The notes: generated by a model from the sequence alone, not told the origin. Positions 39,442 through 50,615 are shown, numbered from the stretch's first letter. The stretch is DNA of 64,000 nucleotides from Vibrio navarrensis (GCF_015767675.1 NZ_CP065217.1:3100001-3164000), one strand, 5' to 3'. Program-made: numbers and translations.

Positions 39442-40167
39442 ATGGCCGTTCTGAGAGCAAAAAATCTCGCTAAGAGCTACAAAAAGAGAAAAGTCGTCAC
39501 TGACGTCAGCTTGCAAGTCGAATCAGGGCAGATCGTTGGCTTGCTTGGGCCCAACGGTGCAGGCAAAACTACCTCTTTTTATATGATTGTGGGCTTAGTG
39601 CCACGCGATGCAGGCACCATCAGTATTGACGATCAAGACATCAGTATTCTACCGATGCACAGCCGTTCCAAATTAGGCATTGGTTATCTTCCTCAGGAAG
39701 CCTCGATTTTTCGCAAGCTTTCTGTGGAAGACAACATCATGGCCGTGTTGCAAACGCGCAACGAGCTCACTCGCGAAGAACGCCAAGACAAACTCGAAGA
39801 TCTGCTGGAAGAATTTCACATTCAGCATATTCGACAAAGTGCGGGCATGGCGCTATCTGGCGGTGAGAGACGCCGAGTCGAAATCGCCCGAGCTCTGGCA
39901 GCCAATCCTCAGTTCATCCTGCTGGACGAACCGTTTGCAGGGGTTGACCCCATCTCTGTCATCGACATCAAAAAGATTATTGAGCATCTGCGCGATCGCG
40001 GCCTTGGCGTGCTCATCACCGACCACAATGTACGCGAAACACTGGACGTATGTGAGAAAGCGTATATCGTCAGTCAAGGGCACCTGATCGCCGAAGGAAC
40101 CCCGGAACAAGTTCTCAACAATGAGCAAGTAAAACAAGTTTATCTCGGCGAGCAATTCCGACTATGA
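39442..40167 (+). CDS. lptB: LPS export ATPase LptB
   Basis: A 241-residue ABC ATPase with Walker [10 protein letters not shown], signature LSGGERRR and Walker [14 protein letters not shown]. It drives LPS extraction from the inner membrane with LptF and LptG, which are not in this window. It starts one base after the lptA stop. rpoN follows after 49 bases with no terminator. Confidence 0.97.
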   Translation: MAVLRAKNLAKSYKKRKVVTDVSLQVESGQIVGLLGPNGAGKTTSFYMIVGLVPRDAGTISIDDQDISILPMHSRSKLGIGYLPQEASIFRKLSVEDNIMAVLQTRNELTREERQDKLEDLLEEFHIQHIRQSAGMALSGGERRRVEIARALAANPQFILLDEPFAGVDPISVIDIKKIIEHLRDRGLGVLITDHNVRETLDVCEKAYIVSQGHLIAEGTPEQVLNNEQVKQVYLGEQFRL

Positions 40168-40216
40168 TTAAATTAACAACGGCAGATTCTGGGAATAACA
40201 AGGTAAGAACTACTGA

Positions 40217-41680
40217 ATGAAACCCTCATTACAACTCAAGCTAGGTCAACAGTTAGCCATGACGCCGCAGCTTCAGCAGGCTATTCGCTTGCTGCAACTG
40301 TCGACATTGGATCTTCAACAGGAAATACAGGAAGCACTGGAATCCAACCCTCTACTTGAAGTCGAGGAGAGCCATGACGAGCCACAAGCTAACCATGAAG
40401 ACAAGCCCAGCAATGAAGGGAGTGATTCTGATGATTTCAGCGCCGAAGTCGACTTGCCGGACAGCTCAGACATCATCGAGAAATCCGAAATCAGCAACGA
40501 GCTGGAAATCGATACCACTTGGGATGATGTTTACAGCGCGAATACAGGTAATACCGGTATCGCCTTAGACGACGACATGCCCGTGTATCAAGGGGAAACC
40601 ACCGAAACCCTGCACGACTACCTATCGTGGCAGCTCGACCTTACGCCGTTCAGTGAAACCGATCGCATGATTGCCTTTGCCATCATCGACGCCGTGGACG
40701 ACACAGGTTACTTAACCATCAGCCCAGAAGAGATTTTAGAAAGCCTAAACAGCAGCGACATTGAGCTGGATGAAGTGGAAGCGGTGAGAAAACGCATTCA
40801 GCAATTTGACCCGCTTGGTGTCGCCTCGCAAAACCTGCAAGAGTGTTTATTGTTACAACTCGCCACGTTTCCAGCCGAAACGCCATGGTTAACCGAGGCC
40901 AAGTTAGTTCTGCTGGAGCACATTGAGGCGTTAGGCAACCGTGATTACAAGCTGATCGTTAAAGAAGCTAAACTCAAAGAAGAAGATCTGCGCGAAGCGC
41001 TAAAACTGATCCAGCAGCTAGACCCAAGACCTGGCAGCAAGATCAACCCGAGCGAAGCCGAATACGTCATTCCGGATGTGTCTGTGTTTAAAGAGAGCGG
41101 TAAGTGGAGCGTGGCGATCAATCCCGACAGCATTCCAAAGCTCAAAGTGAATCAACAATATGCCCAGTTGGGACGTGGAAACAGCGCCGATAGTCAGTAC
41201 ATTCGCAGCAATTTGCAAGAAGCAAAATGGCTAATAAAAAGCCTAGAGAGTAGAAACGAGACACTGCTCAAAGTTGCACGATGCATAGTTGAACATCAGC
41301 ACGATTTCTTCGAGTATGGGGAAGAAGCAATGAAACCCATGGTGCTGAATGATGTGGCTATGGCGGTTGAGATGCATGAGTCAACTATCTCCCGCGTGAC
41401 CACGCAAAAGTTCATGCATACCCCCAGAGGGATTTTTGAATTGAAGTATTTCTTCTCCAGTCATGTGAGTACCGACAACGGAGGAGAGTGTTCATCGACA
41501 GCAATCCGCGCACTCATCAAAAAACTGGTGGCGGCAGAAAACATTGCCAAACCGTTGAGTGATAGCAAAATTGCTGCGCTACTGGCTGACCAAGGGATTC
41601 AAGTCGCTCGGCGAACGATTGCCAAGTACCGGGAGTCCTTAGGCATTGCCCCTTCAAGTCAGCGCAAACGCCTGCTTTAG
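40217..41680 (+). CDS. rpoN: RNA polymerase sigma-54 factor RpoN
   Basis: A 487-residue sigma-54. Region I is Gln/Leu-rich ([29 protein letters not shown]), followed by an acidic region II (about 50-120), the core-binding region, and the C-terminal helix-turn-helix with the RpoN box ARRTVAKYRE-type motif (here [10 protein letters not shown]). It directs transcription of flagellar, nitrogen and quorum-sensing genes in Vibrio. The neighbours hpf, ptsN, rapZ and npr are in the classical order. Confidence 0.98.
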   Translation: MKPSLQLKLGQQLAMTPQLQQAIRLLQLSTLDLQQEIQEALESNPLLEVEESHDEPQANHEDKPSNEGSDSDDFSAEVDLPDSSDIIEKSEISNELEIDTTWDDVYSANTGNTGIALDDDMPVYQGETTETLHDYLSWQLDLTPFSETDRMIAFAIIDAVDDTGYLTISPEEILESLNSSDIELDEVEAVRKRIQQFDPLGVASQNLQECLLLQLATFPAETPWLTEAKLVLLEHIEALGNRDYKLIVKEAKLKEEDLREALKLIQQLDPRPGSKINPSEAEYVIPDVSVFKESGKWSVAINPDSIPKLKVNQQYAQLGRGNSADSQYIRSNLQEAKWLIKSLESRNETLLKVARCIVEHQHDFFEYGEEAMKPMVLNDVAMAVEMHESTISRVTTQKFMHTPRGIFELKYFFSSHVSTDNGGECSSTAIRALIKKLVAAENIAKPLSDSKIAALLADQGIQVARRTIAKYRESLGIAPSSQRKRLL

Positions 41681-41703
41681 GCCACAACTGAAAAGGAAAG
41701 TCT

Positions 41704-41991
41704 ATGCAAATCAATATCCAAGGCCATCACGTTGATCTTACCGATTCAATGCAAGACTATGTTCACTCCAAGTTTGATAAGCTTGAGCGATTTTTCGACC
41801 ACATCAACAGTATCCAAGTGGTCCTGAAAGTTGAAAAAATTCACCAAATCGCTGAAGCTACGCTCCACGTTAATCACGGTGAAATTCATGCCTCATCCGA
41901 CGATGAAAACATGTACGCTGCCATAGACTCCCTGGTCGATAAACTCGTCCGCCAGTTAAACAAACACAAAGAAAAACTTAACAGTCATTAA
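41704..41991 (+). CDS. hpf: Short ribosome hibernation-promoting factor Hpf
   Basis: A 95-residue protein of the short HPF/YfiA family (MQINIQGHHVDLTDSMQDYVHSKFDKLERFFDHI). It binds the 30S A/P sites and helps 100S dimer formation in stationary phase. The length matches short HPF rather than the long form. It is preceded by AAGGAAAG 4-11 bases ahead and lies between rpoN and ptsN. Confidence 0.96.
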   Translation: MQINIQGHHVDLTDSMQDYVHSKFDKLERFFDHINSIQVVLKVEKIHQIAEATLHVNHGEIHASSDDENMYAAIDSLVDKLVRQLNKHKEKLNSH

Positions 41992-41993
41992 CC

Positions 41994-42452
41994 ATGCAAC
42001 TTAGCACAATACTTTCACTGAACTGCACCAAGAGTGCAGTTCAGTGCTCTAGCAAGAAAAGAGCCCTCGAAATCATCAGCAACCTCGTTGCGGAACACAC
42101 TGGCCAAGATTCCACTGCCTTGTTTGAGTGTATGCTCAGTCGAGAAAAAATGGGCAGCACGGGTATCGGTAACGGTATTGCCATTCCCCACGCACGCATG
42201 ACGTCCGCTGACCACGCGGTCGCCGTTTTACTGCAATGTGAGCAGCCGATAGAGTTTGACGCCATCGACAACCGTCCGGTCGACCTTTTATTCGCTCTTT
42301 TGGTGCCAGAAGAACAGTGCAAAGAACATCTGAAAACCCTTTCCTCAATGGCAGAACGCCTGAGCGACAAACAGGTGTTGAAAATGTTGCGCAATGCCAA
42401 AAGCGACCAAGAGTTGTACGATATCATGGTCAGCGAGCAACAGGACGCCTAA
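41994..42452 (+). CDS. ptsN: Nitrogen PTS enzyme IIA (PtsN)
   Basis: A 152-residue EIIA-Ntr protein. The phosphorylated His lies in GIGNGIAIPHARM (about residue 66). It takes phosphate from Npr and regulates potassium and nitrogen functions by protein contacts; no sugar transport is involved. It begins two bases after hpf and ends three bases before rapZ. Confidence 0.96.
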   Translation: MQLSTILSLNCTKSAVQCSSKKRALEIISNLVAEHTGQDSTALFECMLSREKMGSTGIGNGIAIPHARMTSADHAVAVLLQCEQPIEFDAIDNRPVDLLFALLVPEEQCKEHLKTLSSMAERLSDKQVLKMLRNAKSDQELYDIMVSEQQDA

Positions 42453-42455
42453 GCG

Positions 42456-43319
42456 ATGCGACTCATCATCGTCAGTGGACACTCCGGAGCAGGCAAAAGC
42501 GTTGCTTTGCGGGTTCTGGAAGATCTCGGTTACTACTGTGTCGATAACCTGCCAGTCAATCTGCTCGACGCGTTTGTTCAGTCCATCGCCGAAAGCAAGC
42601 AAAATGTCGCGGTCAGTATCGATATTCGCAACATTCCCAAGCGCATGAAGGAGCTTTCCGCGACACTAAAAAAGCTCAAAGAGAGCCTCGATGTTTCGGT
42701 GGTTTTTCTCGATGCCGACAAAGAAACGTTGCTCAAGCGCTATAGTGAAACTCGCCGCATCCATCCACTTTCTAAGGGTGAACATACTCATACGCTCGAT
42801 CAAGCGATTGATCAAGAGAAGAAGATGCTGAAACCATTGCGAGAGATTGCCGATATCCTGCTCGACAGCAGCAATCAATCTCTGCATGAACTGAGCGAAA
42901 CCATTCGCACTCGAGTCGAAGGTCATGAACGTAAAGAACTGATCATGGTGTTTGAATCCTTCGGCTTTAAATATGGCCTGCCAACCGACGCGGATTATGT
43001 GTTTGATGTGCGCTTCCTACCAAACCCGCATTGGGAACCATCACTGCGGCCCATGACTGGTCTGGATGGCCCGATCAAAGCGTTTTTAGAGCGCCACGAA
43101 GAAGTGTTAGAACTCAAGCATCAAATTGAAAGCTTTATCGAACATTGGCTACCGATGCTGGAAAAGAACAATCGCAGCTATCTCACTGTGGCGATTGGCT
43201 GCACGGGCGGAAAACATCGCTCCGTGTACTTAACTCAGCAAATTGGTGAATATTTTGCCGAGCTTGGGCACAAAGTACGAATTCGTCACACTGGATTAGA
43301 AAAGCGCAACAAGGAATAG
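42456..43319 (+). CDS. rapZ: RNase adapter protein RapZ
   Basis: A 287-residue protein with Walker A GHSGAGKS (about residues 7-14) and the C-terminal conserved block [20 protein letters not shown]. In E. coli RapZ binds the sRNA GlmZ and guides RNase E, controlling glucosamine-6-phosphate synthase. Its place between ptsN and npr is universal in this group. Whether this Vibrio has a GlmZ partner cannot be seen here. Confidence 0.96.
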   Translation: MRLIIVSGHSGAGKSVALRVLEDLGYYCVDNLPVNLLDAFVQSIAESKQNVAVSIDIRNIPKRMKELSATLKKLKESLDVSVVFLDADKETLLKRYSETRRIHPLSKGEHTHTLDQAIDQEKKMLKPLREIADILLDSSNQSLHELSETIRTRVEGHERKELIMVFESFGFKYGLPTDADYVFDVRFLPNPHWEPSLRPMTGLDGPIKAFLERHEEVLELKHQIESFIEHWLPMLEKNNRSYLTVAIGCTGGKHRSVYLTQQIGEYFAELGHKVRIRHTGLEKRNKE

Positions 43320-43321
43320 CC

Positions 43322-43597
43322 GTGGAACAGAGTCGCAAGGTATTGATACAGAATCGTTTGGGTCTACATGCACGCGCGGCTGTGAAGCTGGTCGAGCTGG
43401 CGCAAAGCTTTGAAGCCGAAGTCACCATCGACAATGAAGAGGACAAAACCGCCGCGGCTGACAGCGTTATGGGCCTGCTAATGTTGGAATCGGCGCAAGG
43501 GCAATATGTCACCATTCACGCCAAAGGCCCACAAGCACAAATCGCCTTAGACGCGATTTGCCACCTGATCGAAGACAAATTTGATGAAGGCGAGTAA
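43322..43597 (+). CDS. npr: Phosphocarrier protein NPr
   Basis: A 91-residue HPr-like carrier. It starts with GTG two bases after rapZ. The active His lies in [18 protein letters not shown] (about residue 17) and the regulatory-type loop around residues 45-55 is [10 protein letters not shown]. It transfers phosphate from PtsP to PtsN in the nitrogen PTS. It is the last gene of the yrbG-to-npr cluster; no clear terminator follows. Confidence 0.95.
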   Translation: MEQSRKVLIQNRLGLHARAAVKLVELAQSFEAEVTIDNEEDKTAAADSVMGLLMLESAQGQYVTIHAKGPQAQIALDAICHLIEDKFDEGE

Positions 43598-43731
43598 TTC
43601 GTCAATGTGATGCAAGCGTTACTCTGACTACTGCAAGATTTGTTGATGAAACTCGCATCTTCTGGTTACTTGCGTATAGAATTAAGTTATTATTCAAAGC
43701 ATTGTAAATATCCAGGAATCAGGGGGTCACA

Positions 43732-45087
43732 ATGGCAGAGCAAATAGAATTCGACCAAGCTCACCAAGCCCTCCAAGAAGTCACCGAAGCGCTGGAAAAC
43801 GGCCGCTTCGTCCATGTCCGCCGTCAACTTCAGGACATGGAACCCGAAGATATCGCCCACCTTTTAGAAGCTTCCCCGCGTAAAAGTCGTGAAGTGCTCT
43901 GGCAGCTCACCGACCCTGAAGATTACGGTGAAATTCTCGATGAGCTCAGCGAAGACGTCAAAGACAACCTTGTCTCCAAAATGGCCCCTGAAGCGCTCGC
44001 TGAAGCCACCGAAGGCATGGATACCGATGACGTCGCTTACGTTCTGCGTAGCTTGCCAGATAACGTTTCTCGTGAAGTTTTGGCACAGATGGATGCAGCC
44101 GACCGCTTGCGGGTTGAAACTGCACTTTCCTATCCGGAAGACACCGCGGGCGGATTGATGAACACCGACGTTATCACCATTCGTGGTGACGTCGACGTTG
44201 ACGTAGTCCTGCGCTACCTGCGTATGAAAGGGGAACTGCCAGAAAACACCGATGCTCTGTATGTGATCGATGAAGAGAGCAAGCTGATAGGCGAGCTCTC
44301 CATCACCGCGCTGATTACTACTCAGCCAGACGTGAAAGTCAGCGAAGTGATGGAAGATGTCGATGATGCCATTGCGGTTGATACCAGCGATTCCGATGTC
44401 GCAAGCCTGTTTGAGCGACGCAACTGGATCTCTGCACCGGTGATTGATGAGAACTACCATCTGGTGGGGCGTATTACCATCGATGACGTGGTCGATGTGA
44501 TTCGTGAAGACGCCGAGCACTCGATGATGAGTATGGCGGGCCTGAATGATGAAGAAGACACCTTTGCGCCTGTGGTCAAATCGGCGCGTAAACGCAGCGT
44601 TTGGCTCGGCGCGAACGTGCTCGCCGCCCTCGCTGCCGCTTCGGTTTCCAACATGTTTGAAGCCACACTGGATCAAATGGCGGCCATCGCGGTCCTGATG
44701 ACCATAGTGCCTTCGATGGGCGGTGTGGCCGGTAACCAAACCGTTGCACTGGTGATTCGTGGCTTGGCGCTGGGTCACATTGGTGACTCCAACCGCCGAG
44801 AACTCTTGATGAAAGAGGCTGCGATTGGTTTTCTCAATGGCGTGATGTGGGCGCTGATTATCGGCGGCATCGTGGTCGCGTGGAAAGGCAATTGGGTGCT
44901 CGGTGGGATCATTTCTGCCGCGATGATGACCAACCTGATTGTTGCTGGCATCGCTGGAGTGTCTATCCCGATTCTGCTGAAAAAGATGAATATCGACCCG
45001 GCACTGGCTGGCGGCATGGCACTAACCACCGTTACCGATGTGATCGGATTGTCGGTTTTTCTTGGGCTGGCCACCATTTTGATCTGA
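43732..45087 (+). CDS. mgtE: Magnesium transporter MgtE
   Basis: A 451-residue Mg2+ channel with an N-terminal helical domain (about 1-130), two CBS repeats (about 135-260) and five membrane segments (about 285-450). The conserved pore sequence PSMGGVAGNQTVALVIRGLA is present. The cytoplasmic domains close the gate when Mg2+ is plentiful. The strong Shine-Dalgarno AGGGGG stands 9-14 bases before the ATG. It has its own leader of 134 bases after npr. Confidence 0.96.
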   Translation: MAEQIEFDQAHQALQEVTEALENGRFVHVRRQLQDMEPEDIAHLLEASPRKSREVLWQLTDPEDYGEILDELSEDVKDNLVSKMAPEALAEATEGMDTDDVAYVLRSLPDNVSREVLAQMDAADRLRVETALSYPEDTAGGLMNTDVITIRGDVDVDVVLRYLRMKGELPENTDALYVIDEESKLIGELSITALITTQPDVKVSEVMEDVDDAIAVDTSDSDVASLFERRNWISAPVIDENYHLVGRITIDDVVDVIREDAEHSMMSMAGLNDEEDTFAPVVKSARKRSVWLGANVLAALAAASVSNMFEATLDQMAAIAVLMTIVPSMGGVAGNQTVALVIRGLALGHIGDSNRRELLMKEAAIGFLNGVMWALIIGGIVVAWKGNWVLGGIISAAMMTNLIVAGIAGVSIPILLKKMNIDPALAGGMALTTVTDVIGLSVFLGLATILI

Positions 45088-45115
45088 CTTTTGCCAGCCC
45101 AATCCAAACACATTA

Positions 45116-45149
45116 ACAAGGTTGCCCATCGGTAACCTTGTTTGTTTTT
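45116..45149. terminator. Terminator between mgtE and pmbA
   Basis: Stem ACAAGGTT / AACCTTGT (45116-45123 with 45134-45141), extendable by three inner pairs, followed by TTGTTTTT. It stands between two convergent genes. Confidence 0.85.
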
Positions 45150-45179
45150 AGCGCTTTTTTATTGCGAGACAACCGATGG

Positions 45180-46523
45180 CTATTCACCCGCAATTTTCAT
45201 CGACTCTAACAAAATCGAGCCTGTTTGAATCTGCGAGCGCGTTTCCACATCACTGCCGACCGCGACAATGCGAGTGAACATCTCTTTGAGATTGCCAGCA
45301 ATGGTAATCTCTGAAACTGGGTATTGGATTTCACCATTTTCTACCCAGAAACCCGCCGCGCCGCGGGAGTAGTCACCCGTTACCACGTTGACACCTTGTC
45401 CCATCACTTCAGTAACCAGTAACCCCGTGCCGAGCTCTTTGAGCATCTGACTAAAAGTCTGCCCGGTTGATGTCACAAACCAGTTGTGGATACCGCCGGC
45501 GTGACCGGTTGGGGCCATGTTCATTTTGCGCGCCGCGTAACTGGTCAGCAGGTAAGTGGCCAGCACGCCGTCGGTAATGATCTCTCTATCTTGGGTGAAC
45601 ACGCCTTCGCTATCAAATGGGCTTGAAGCCAGACCGCGTAGAATATGCGGGCGCTCGCTGATATTGAACCACTCAGGTAGCACCTGATGACCCAATTTGT
45701 CGAGCAAGAAAGAAGATTTACGATAGAGATTACCACCGCTGATCGCCATCACTAAGTGGCCCATCAAACCCGTGGCTACATCCGGAGCAAACATCACCGG
45801 AAACTTGCCCGTTTTCAGCTTACGCGCATCCAAGCGTTGAATGGTTTTCTCCGCCGCTTCTTGACCGACTTGCTCTGGCGTCCACATGTCATCACGATGA
45901 CGCGCCACGGTATAGCTGTAATCGCGTTCCATCTCGCCATTTTTGCCCTCACCAATCACACAGCAACTGATGCTGTGACGGCTTGAGGCATAGCTCGCTA
46001 GCAAGCCGTGGCTATTGCCATACACGCGCACACCATAGTGGCTGTCATAGCTTGCGCCATCGCTCTGCTTAATTTTGTCGCTATAACTCAGCGCTTCACG
46101 CTCGGCCGCAATGGCAATCTTCGCTGCGTAATCTGGGTCAGGCGTGTCTGGGTGGAAGAGGTCAAGATCTGGGATATCCTTGACCATCAACTCGGCCGGA
46201 GCCGGGCCGGAACAGGGATCTTCCGAGGTGTACAGCGCAATATCCAACGCCGCCAATACGGTTTGCTGAATCGCTTTTTCACTCAGATCCGAGGTCGAGG
46301 CGCTGCCTTTACGCTGGCCACGGTAGACGGTAATGCCAAGCGCGCCATCACTGTTGAACTCGACATTTTCGACTTCACACATACGAGTAGAGACACTGAG
46401 CCCGGTCGTCTTAGTGATCGCGACTTCCGCAGCGTCGGACTGTTGCGCCGCGAGCTCCAGCGCTCTGGCAACGGCGGCTTCAAGCTCAATTCTCTGTTGA
46501 GCAACTTGCTGTTTTACATCCAT
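45180..46523 (-). CDS. pmbA: Metalloprotease-complex subunit PmbA (TldE)
   Basis: A 447-residue TldD/PmbA-family protein. Conserved blocks include [32 protein letters not shown] and [21 protein letters not shown]. PmbA pairs with TldD to degrade unfolded peptides and to mature some microcins and CcdA; the metal site is on TldD, so the lack of HEXXH here is normal. It is divergent from darP, the usual partner arrangement. Confidence 0.95.
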   Translation of the reverse strand: MDVKQQVAQQRIELEAAVARALELAAQQSDAAEVAITKTTGLSVSTRMCEVENVEFNSDGALGITVYRGQRKGSASTSDLSEKAIQQTVLAALDIALYTSEDPCSGPAPAELMVKDIPDLDLFHPDTPDPDYAAKIAIAAEREALSYSDKIKQSDGASYDSHYGVRVYGNSHGLLASYASSRHSISCCVIGEGKNGEMERDYSYTVARHRDDMWTPEQVGQEAAEKTIQRLDARKLKTGKFPVMFAPDVATGLMGHLVMAISGGNLYRKSSFLLDKLGHQVLPEWFNISERPHILRGLASSPFDSEGVFTQDREIITDGVLATYLLTSYAARKMNMAPTGHAGGIHNWFVTSTGQTFSQMLKELGTGLLVTEVMGQGVNVVTGDYSRGAAGFWVENGEIQYPVSEITIAGNLKEMFTRIVAVGSDVETRSQIQTGSILLESMKIAGE

Positions 46524-46640
46524 ATCTCAATAATCTTTGATGAGCGATAGGCTAAGAATAACAAGAATTTCGCTTTCTCCCCACGATTCTTGTTAAAATG
46601 GGGCTAATCTTATTGAGAGAAAGTGACATAGGCAGAAAAG

Positions 46641-47180
46641 ATGGCTCGTAAAAACCAAAAAGCGCCATGGGAACCAGAAGAAGAAATCATCATAGTCAGC
46701 AAATCTGAGATGAAACGCGATATGGATGAGTTGCAAAAACTGGGGGAAGAGTTGGTTGAACTCAAACCTTCCGTATTGGCGAAATTTCCGATCAGTGAAG
46801 ATTTGCTCGAGGCAATCAAAGATGCGCAACGTTTTAAAAACGAAGCGCGTCGTCGCCAACTGCAGTACATTGGCAAGGTAATGCGTCAAGAAGATCCAGA
46901 ACCGATTCAAGCGGCGTTGGATAAACTTCGTAACAAGCATTCACAAAACACGGCCGTGCTGCACAAGTTAGAAACGCTGCGTGATCGCGTGATTGCCGAA
47001 GGTGACAACGCGATCGATGACGTGGTGGAACTCTATCCATCCGCGGATCGTCAGCGCTTGCGTCAGCTCGCTCGTACCGCCGCCAAAGAGAAGCAAAACA
47101 ACAAACCGCCCAAAGCGTTTCGCGAAATTTTCCAAATCCTGAAACAGCTTAACGACGAAGCGATCGCTTCATCGTTGTAA
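46641..47180 (+). CDS. darP: Ribosome-associated protein DarP (YjgA)
   Basis: A 179-residue charged helical protein of the YjgA/DUF615 family ([27 protein letters not shown]...). It associates with late 50S precursors and helps large-subunit maturation. The Lys/Arg-rich three-helix layout fits RNA binding. It is divergent from pmbA across 117 bases, as in E. coli. Confidence 0.95.
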   Translation: MARKNQKAPWEPEEEIIIVSKSEMKRDMDELQKLGEELVELKPSVLAKFPISEDLLEAIKDAQRFKNEARRRQLQYIGKVMRQEDPEPIQAALDKLRNKHSQNTAVLHKLETLRDRVIAEGDNAIDDVVELYPSADRQRLRQLARTAAKEKQNNKPPKAFREIFQILKQLNDEAIASSL

Positions 47181-47185
47181 AAAAC

Positions 47186-47213
47186 AAAGGTTGGCCCTGT
47201 GCCAACCTTTTTC
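47186..47213. terminator. Terminator between darP and thiQ
   Basis: A perfect 10-bp stem AAAGGTTGGC / GCCAACCTTT with loop CCTGT, followed by TTCTTATCT. It lies between two convergent genes. Confidence 0.88.
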
Positions 47214-47231
47214 TTATCTACGTTTCAACCG

Positions 47232-47936
47232 TTAACTGCCCGCCTGAACAAACTCAGCTAAGGCGCGATTCGCATGTGCGGTGGTCAACTGCGCCATGGG
47301 GCCGAACTGCTCAACGTGACCATTAGCAATGTAGGCAAAATGGCTGGCAATCGCGCGAGCATCACTCACATGGTGCGTCACCATCAAGACGGTGATATTG
47401 CGTTCCTTGGCGAGATGTTTCACCAGTGCCAACATCTCTTCACGTAAAACCGGATCGAGCGCCGAAAAAGGCTCATCCAACAGCCAGATCGGATTGGGCT
47501 GCACAAAGCACCTTGCCAGCGCCACGCGTTGACGTTGCCCTCCCGACAATTGTTGCGGCAAACGCGACAAATAAGGCGCAATGCCCACTTGTTCTGCGGC
47601 CTGCCGCACCTGCTTGCGCTCGGCAGAGCTCAATTTGAGCCCGGGCTGTAAGCCCAAAGCAATATTTTGCTCCACCGTGAGATGAGAAAAGAGATTGTGC
47701 TCTTGAAACAACATGGAAAACGGACGCTGATAAGGCGGCTTGTGGAGTAAAGAGAGTCCGCTGACCGCCATCTCTCCCGATTGCGGTTCAATAAACCCGG
47801 CCAGCAGCGCCAACAGCGTCGATTTGCCCGCCCCACTTGGGCCCATCAGCGCGACGATCTCCCCTTGCGCGACCTGTAGATCAAAGTGAAACAGCGCATC
47901 GTGATAGTAATACTTCACCTGATTGAGAGTTAACAT
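47232..47936 (-). CDS. thiQ: Thiamine ABC transporter ATPase ThiQ
   Basis: A 234-residue ABC ATPase with Walker A GPSGAGKST, signature LSGGQRQR and Walker B IWLLDEPFSALDP. It powers uptake of thiamine and thiamine pyrophosphate with ThiB and ThiP. It overlaps thiP by 7 bases and is last in the thiBPQ operon. Expression should follow the TPP riboswitch upstream of thiB. Confidence 0.96.
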   Translation of the reverse strand: MLTLNQVKYYYHDALFHFDLQVAQGEIVALMGPSGAGKSTLLALLAGFIEPQSGEMAVSGLSLLHKPPYQRPFSMLFQEHNLFSHLTVEQNIALGLQPGLKLSSAERKQVRQAAEQVGIAPYLSRLPQQLSGGQRQRVALARCFVQPNPIWLLDEPFSALDPVLREEMLALVKHLAKERNITVLMVTHHVSDARAIASHFAYIANGHVEQFGPMAQLTTAHANRALAEFVQAGS

Positions 47937-49525
47937 GATTCCTCACTAACGCGGGTGGTAAATAGACGTTCGGTCAGGGCAAAACAGCCAACACTGAGCA
48001 GCAGTAAAGTGAGCGAGACCACTGCGGCCGATTCCATCTGGTAACTGCCCAGCAGTTGGAAAAGGTATAAAGGCAGCGTGCGAAACTCTTGACTACCAAA
48101 CAGCGCAATCGCGCTAAGATCGCCAATCGCAAACATAAAACAGAGCGCAAACGCTGAAGCGAGCGGTTTCGACAGCGCGCGCAGCTCAATCACCCGCAAG
48201 CGGTTTAGGCCACGTATACCTAAACTGGCACACAAATATTGGTACTGCTGCTCAATGTGCAACATTGGCTGAGCCAAGGTTTTGATCGCGTACGGCAGCG
48301 CCATCAAGCTATTGACCAAAACCACCACCACTAACGCTAAGCTAAAAACGTCGGTCACGCTGCGCAGCAGCAAGAAAACGCCCGTACTAATGACCAGCCC
48401 CGGGGTGACTAAGACGATGGTGCCCACCATCTCCAAACCATCCGCGCGATGACGACGTTCTCCAATACGCCAGATGCGACTGGACGAGAGAATCGCCATG
48501 CCTGCCGCCACTGCGAGTGTGGCAGAAAGCAGTGCGACTTGCAGCGATGCGCCAAGTGCCGACCAAAAGCGAGCATCAGCCAGCACGTCAACCACTTTGC
48601 CATTCGCCCCAGAAAGCAGTACCATCAGCAGCGGCGGTAACACCAAAAGCGCGGCGGCCAAAATCCAAGCGTAGTCCCAAACACGCAGCAGGCCGCTGTC
48701 GCGCACTAAAAAAGGTGACTCGCTGCGACTGCCCGCAGAAACCGATAAAGGACGCGCCAATTTTTGTAGCGCCAGCGCCAAAACGCTGCACAGCAACATT
48801 TGCCAGATAGCCAGAATGGCTCCGCTTTGCAGATCGAAATCGAATTTGATCGCCTGATAGATAGCCAGCTCAATGGTGGTGGATTTCGGCCCACCGCCCA
48901 GCGCCATCACAGTAGCGAAACTGGTAAAACAGAGCATAAACACCAAGCCACCGACATGCGGCAGTTGTTGACGCAGCCTTGGCCATTCAACAAAGCGAAA
49001 TTTATCCCAAGGTGACATACCGAGGTGAGCCGCCAGTTTATGCTGCTCTGCCGGGATCGATTCCAGCGCTTGTAGCAGCAAACGGGCCGCATACGGCAGA
49101 TTGAAAAACACGTGGGCAAGCAAAATGCCACTCAAACCGTAGATGGAAAACGAGTTCAAGTAGCCCGCTTGTTGCAACAGATTCACCAGCCAACCACTGT
49201 TGCCATAAATCGCCAAAAGGCCAAACACCCCGACCAACACCGGTAAAACCAGCGTTGAGGCAAACAGCTTCAACAGCAGAGCGCGGCCAGGAAAACGTCG
49301 TTTGGCCAACGCATGCGCCACCGGGATCGCCAAACTGACGCTCAGCAGCATCGACAAAAAAGCCTGCCAAAAACTGAACTGGGTGACATGACGATAGTAA
49401 GGATCGCGCCAGATGACGCTCACATCCAGCGAGGGCGCCGTAGAAAGGAGCGCTGCCAGCGCAGCAATAACAAAGGTCGCGATCATCACCGCGACCCCAA
49501 TGCCCGCTTTAGGTACAGAATTCAA
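47930..49525 (-). CDS. thiP: Thiamine ABC transporter permease ThiP
   Basis: A 531-residue permease with about 12 membrane segments and two BPD-type EAA loops, one per half (HLGMSPWDKFRFVEWPRLRQQLP and SLGIRGLNRLRVIELRALSKPL). It is the fused two-domain channel for thiamine. It starts 9 bases after thiB and overlaps thiQ. Confidence 0.96.
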   Translation of the reverse strand: MNSVPKAGIGVAVMIATFVIAALAALLSTAPSLDVSVIWRDPYYRHVTQFSFWQAFLSMLLSVSLAIPVAHALAKRRFPGRALLLKLFASTLVLPVLVGVFGLLAIYGNSGWLVNLLQQAGYLNSFSIYGLSGILLAHVFFNLPYAARLLLQALESIPAEQHKLAAHLGMSPWDKFRFVEWPRLRQQLPHVGGLVFMLCFTSFATVMALGGGPKSTTIELAIYQAIKFDFDLQSGAILAIWQMLLCSVLALALQKLARPLSVSAGSRSESPFLVRDSGLLRVWDYAWILAAALLVLPPLLMVLLSGANGKVVDVLADARFWSALGASLQVALLSATLAVAAGMAILSSSRIWRIGERRHRADGLEMVGTIVLVTPGLVISTGVFLLLRSVTDVFSLALVVVVLVNSLMALPYAIKTLAQPMLHIEQQYQYLCASLGIRGLNRLRVIELRALSKPLASAFALCFMFAIGDLSAIALFGSQEFRTLPLYLFQLLGSYQMESAAVVSLTLLLLSVGCFALTERLFTTRVSEESC

Positions 49526-49534
49526 CGGGCAGCC

Positions 49535-50527
49535 TTAAAACGTCAGCGCGCTTTGCCACTCGCGGATCCAAGGCTTGCGCATTTCGGCCACCTTTTCAGG
49601 TGTGAAGCTGAGTGATTTCACCGGCACAGTTAAGGTGTCAAAGCCCTCAGGCAGTGTTACGTCGGTGACCGGATACATCCAGTTGCCCGTTGGCATCGCC
49701 GCTTGGAAGTCGTCACTTAAAATAAAACGCATAAACTCATCGGCCAGTTGCTGTTTTTGGCTGCTTTTCACTTTCGCGGCCACTTCCACTTGCATGTAAT
49801 GCCCTTCAGAAAAGCCCGCCGCCGCGTATTTCGCGTCATTTTCCGCAATCAGGTGATAGGCCGGAGAGGTGGTGTATGAGAGCACCATATCCGACTCACC
49901 CTTGAGGAACATCGAGTAAGCTTCCGACCAGCCCTTAGTGACCGTCACGGTCTTTTTCGCCAGTTGCTGCCATGCTTCGCTGGCGCTATCGCCGTAAACG
50001 GATTTGATCCACAGCAGCAAACCTTGTCCTGGAGTTGAGGTGCGCGGATCTTGGTAGATCACTTTGAGATCGCTGCGCTGCTCCACCAACTCTTTTAAAC
50101 TTTTCGGCGGATTGGCCAGCGTTTCTTTGTTGTAGATAAAAGCAAAGTAGCCGTAATCGTAAGGGACAAACGTCGTGTCAGACCACCCCTTTGGCAGCGT
50201 AACTACACGGGTATCGACCTGATGTTCTGCCAGCAAACCCGTTGCTTTGGCTTCAGCCATCAAGTTGTTGTCCAACCCGAGCACCACATCCGCTTTGCTG
50301 TTCTTGCCTTCAAGACGCAGACGGTTAAGGATCGACACGCCATCATCCAGCGCAACAAAGTTGACGTCACAGCCACATTTCGCTTCGAACGCTTTTTCGA
50401 TCGTCGGGCCCGGGCCCCAATCGGCGGCAAAAGAGTCGTAAGTGTAAACAGTGAGGGTGTTATCGGCAGCCAAAGCGGGGGCAGAAGTGACCATCGCTAG
50501 GGCAATCAGGTTAAGAGTGGTTTTCAC
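49535..50527 (-). CDS. thiB: Thiamine-binding periplasmic protein ThiB
   Basis: A 330-residue solute-binding protein. It has a signal peptide ending APALA, then LTVYTYDSFAADWGPGPTIEKAFEAKC, nearly identical in pattern to E. coli ThiB. The preferred start is the GTG at 50527, which follows GGAG at good distance and gives a clean signal peptide; an ATG ten codons upstream (50557) lacks a ribosome site. It binds thiamine in the periplasm for ThiPQ. The upstream TPP riboswitch controls it. Confidence 0.94.
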   Translation of the reverse strand: MKTTLNLIALAMVTSAPALAADNTLTVYTYDSFAADWGPGPTIEKAFEAKCGCDVNFVALDDGVSILNRLRLEGKNSKADVVLGLDNNLMAEAKATGLLAEHQVDTRVVTLPKGWSDTTFVPYDYGYFAFIYNKETLANPPKSLKELVEQRSDLKVIYQDPRTSTPGQGLLLWIKSVYGDSASEAWQQLAKKTVTVTKGWSEAYSMFLKGESDMVLSYTTSPAYHLIAENDAKYAAAGFSEGHYMQVEVAAKVKSSQKQQLADEFMRFILSDDFQAAMPTGNWMYPVTDVTLPEGFDTLTVPVKSLSFTPEKVAEMRKPWIREWQSALTF

Positions 50528-50615
50528 GGCTCGCTCTCCATTTGCGTTGCATGACATGAGTGGAGCGGCACAGGTTTGAGGTCGGTTTTAATCTTCCATT
50601 ACGAATTAAATTCCT

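Noticed and set aside
43864..44778. A 304-codon open frame on the minus strand
   Set aside because: It lies entirely antisense to mgtE, has no family features and shows the His/Gln-rich composition typical of a shadow of a real gene.
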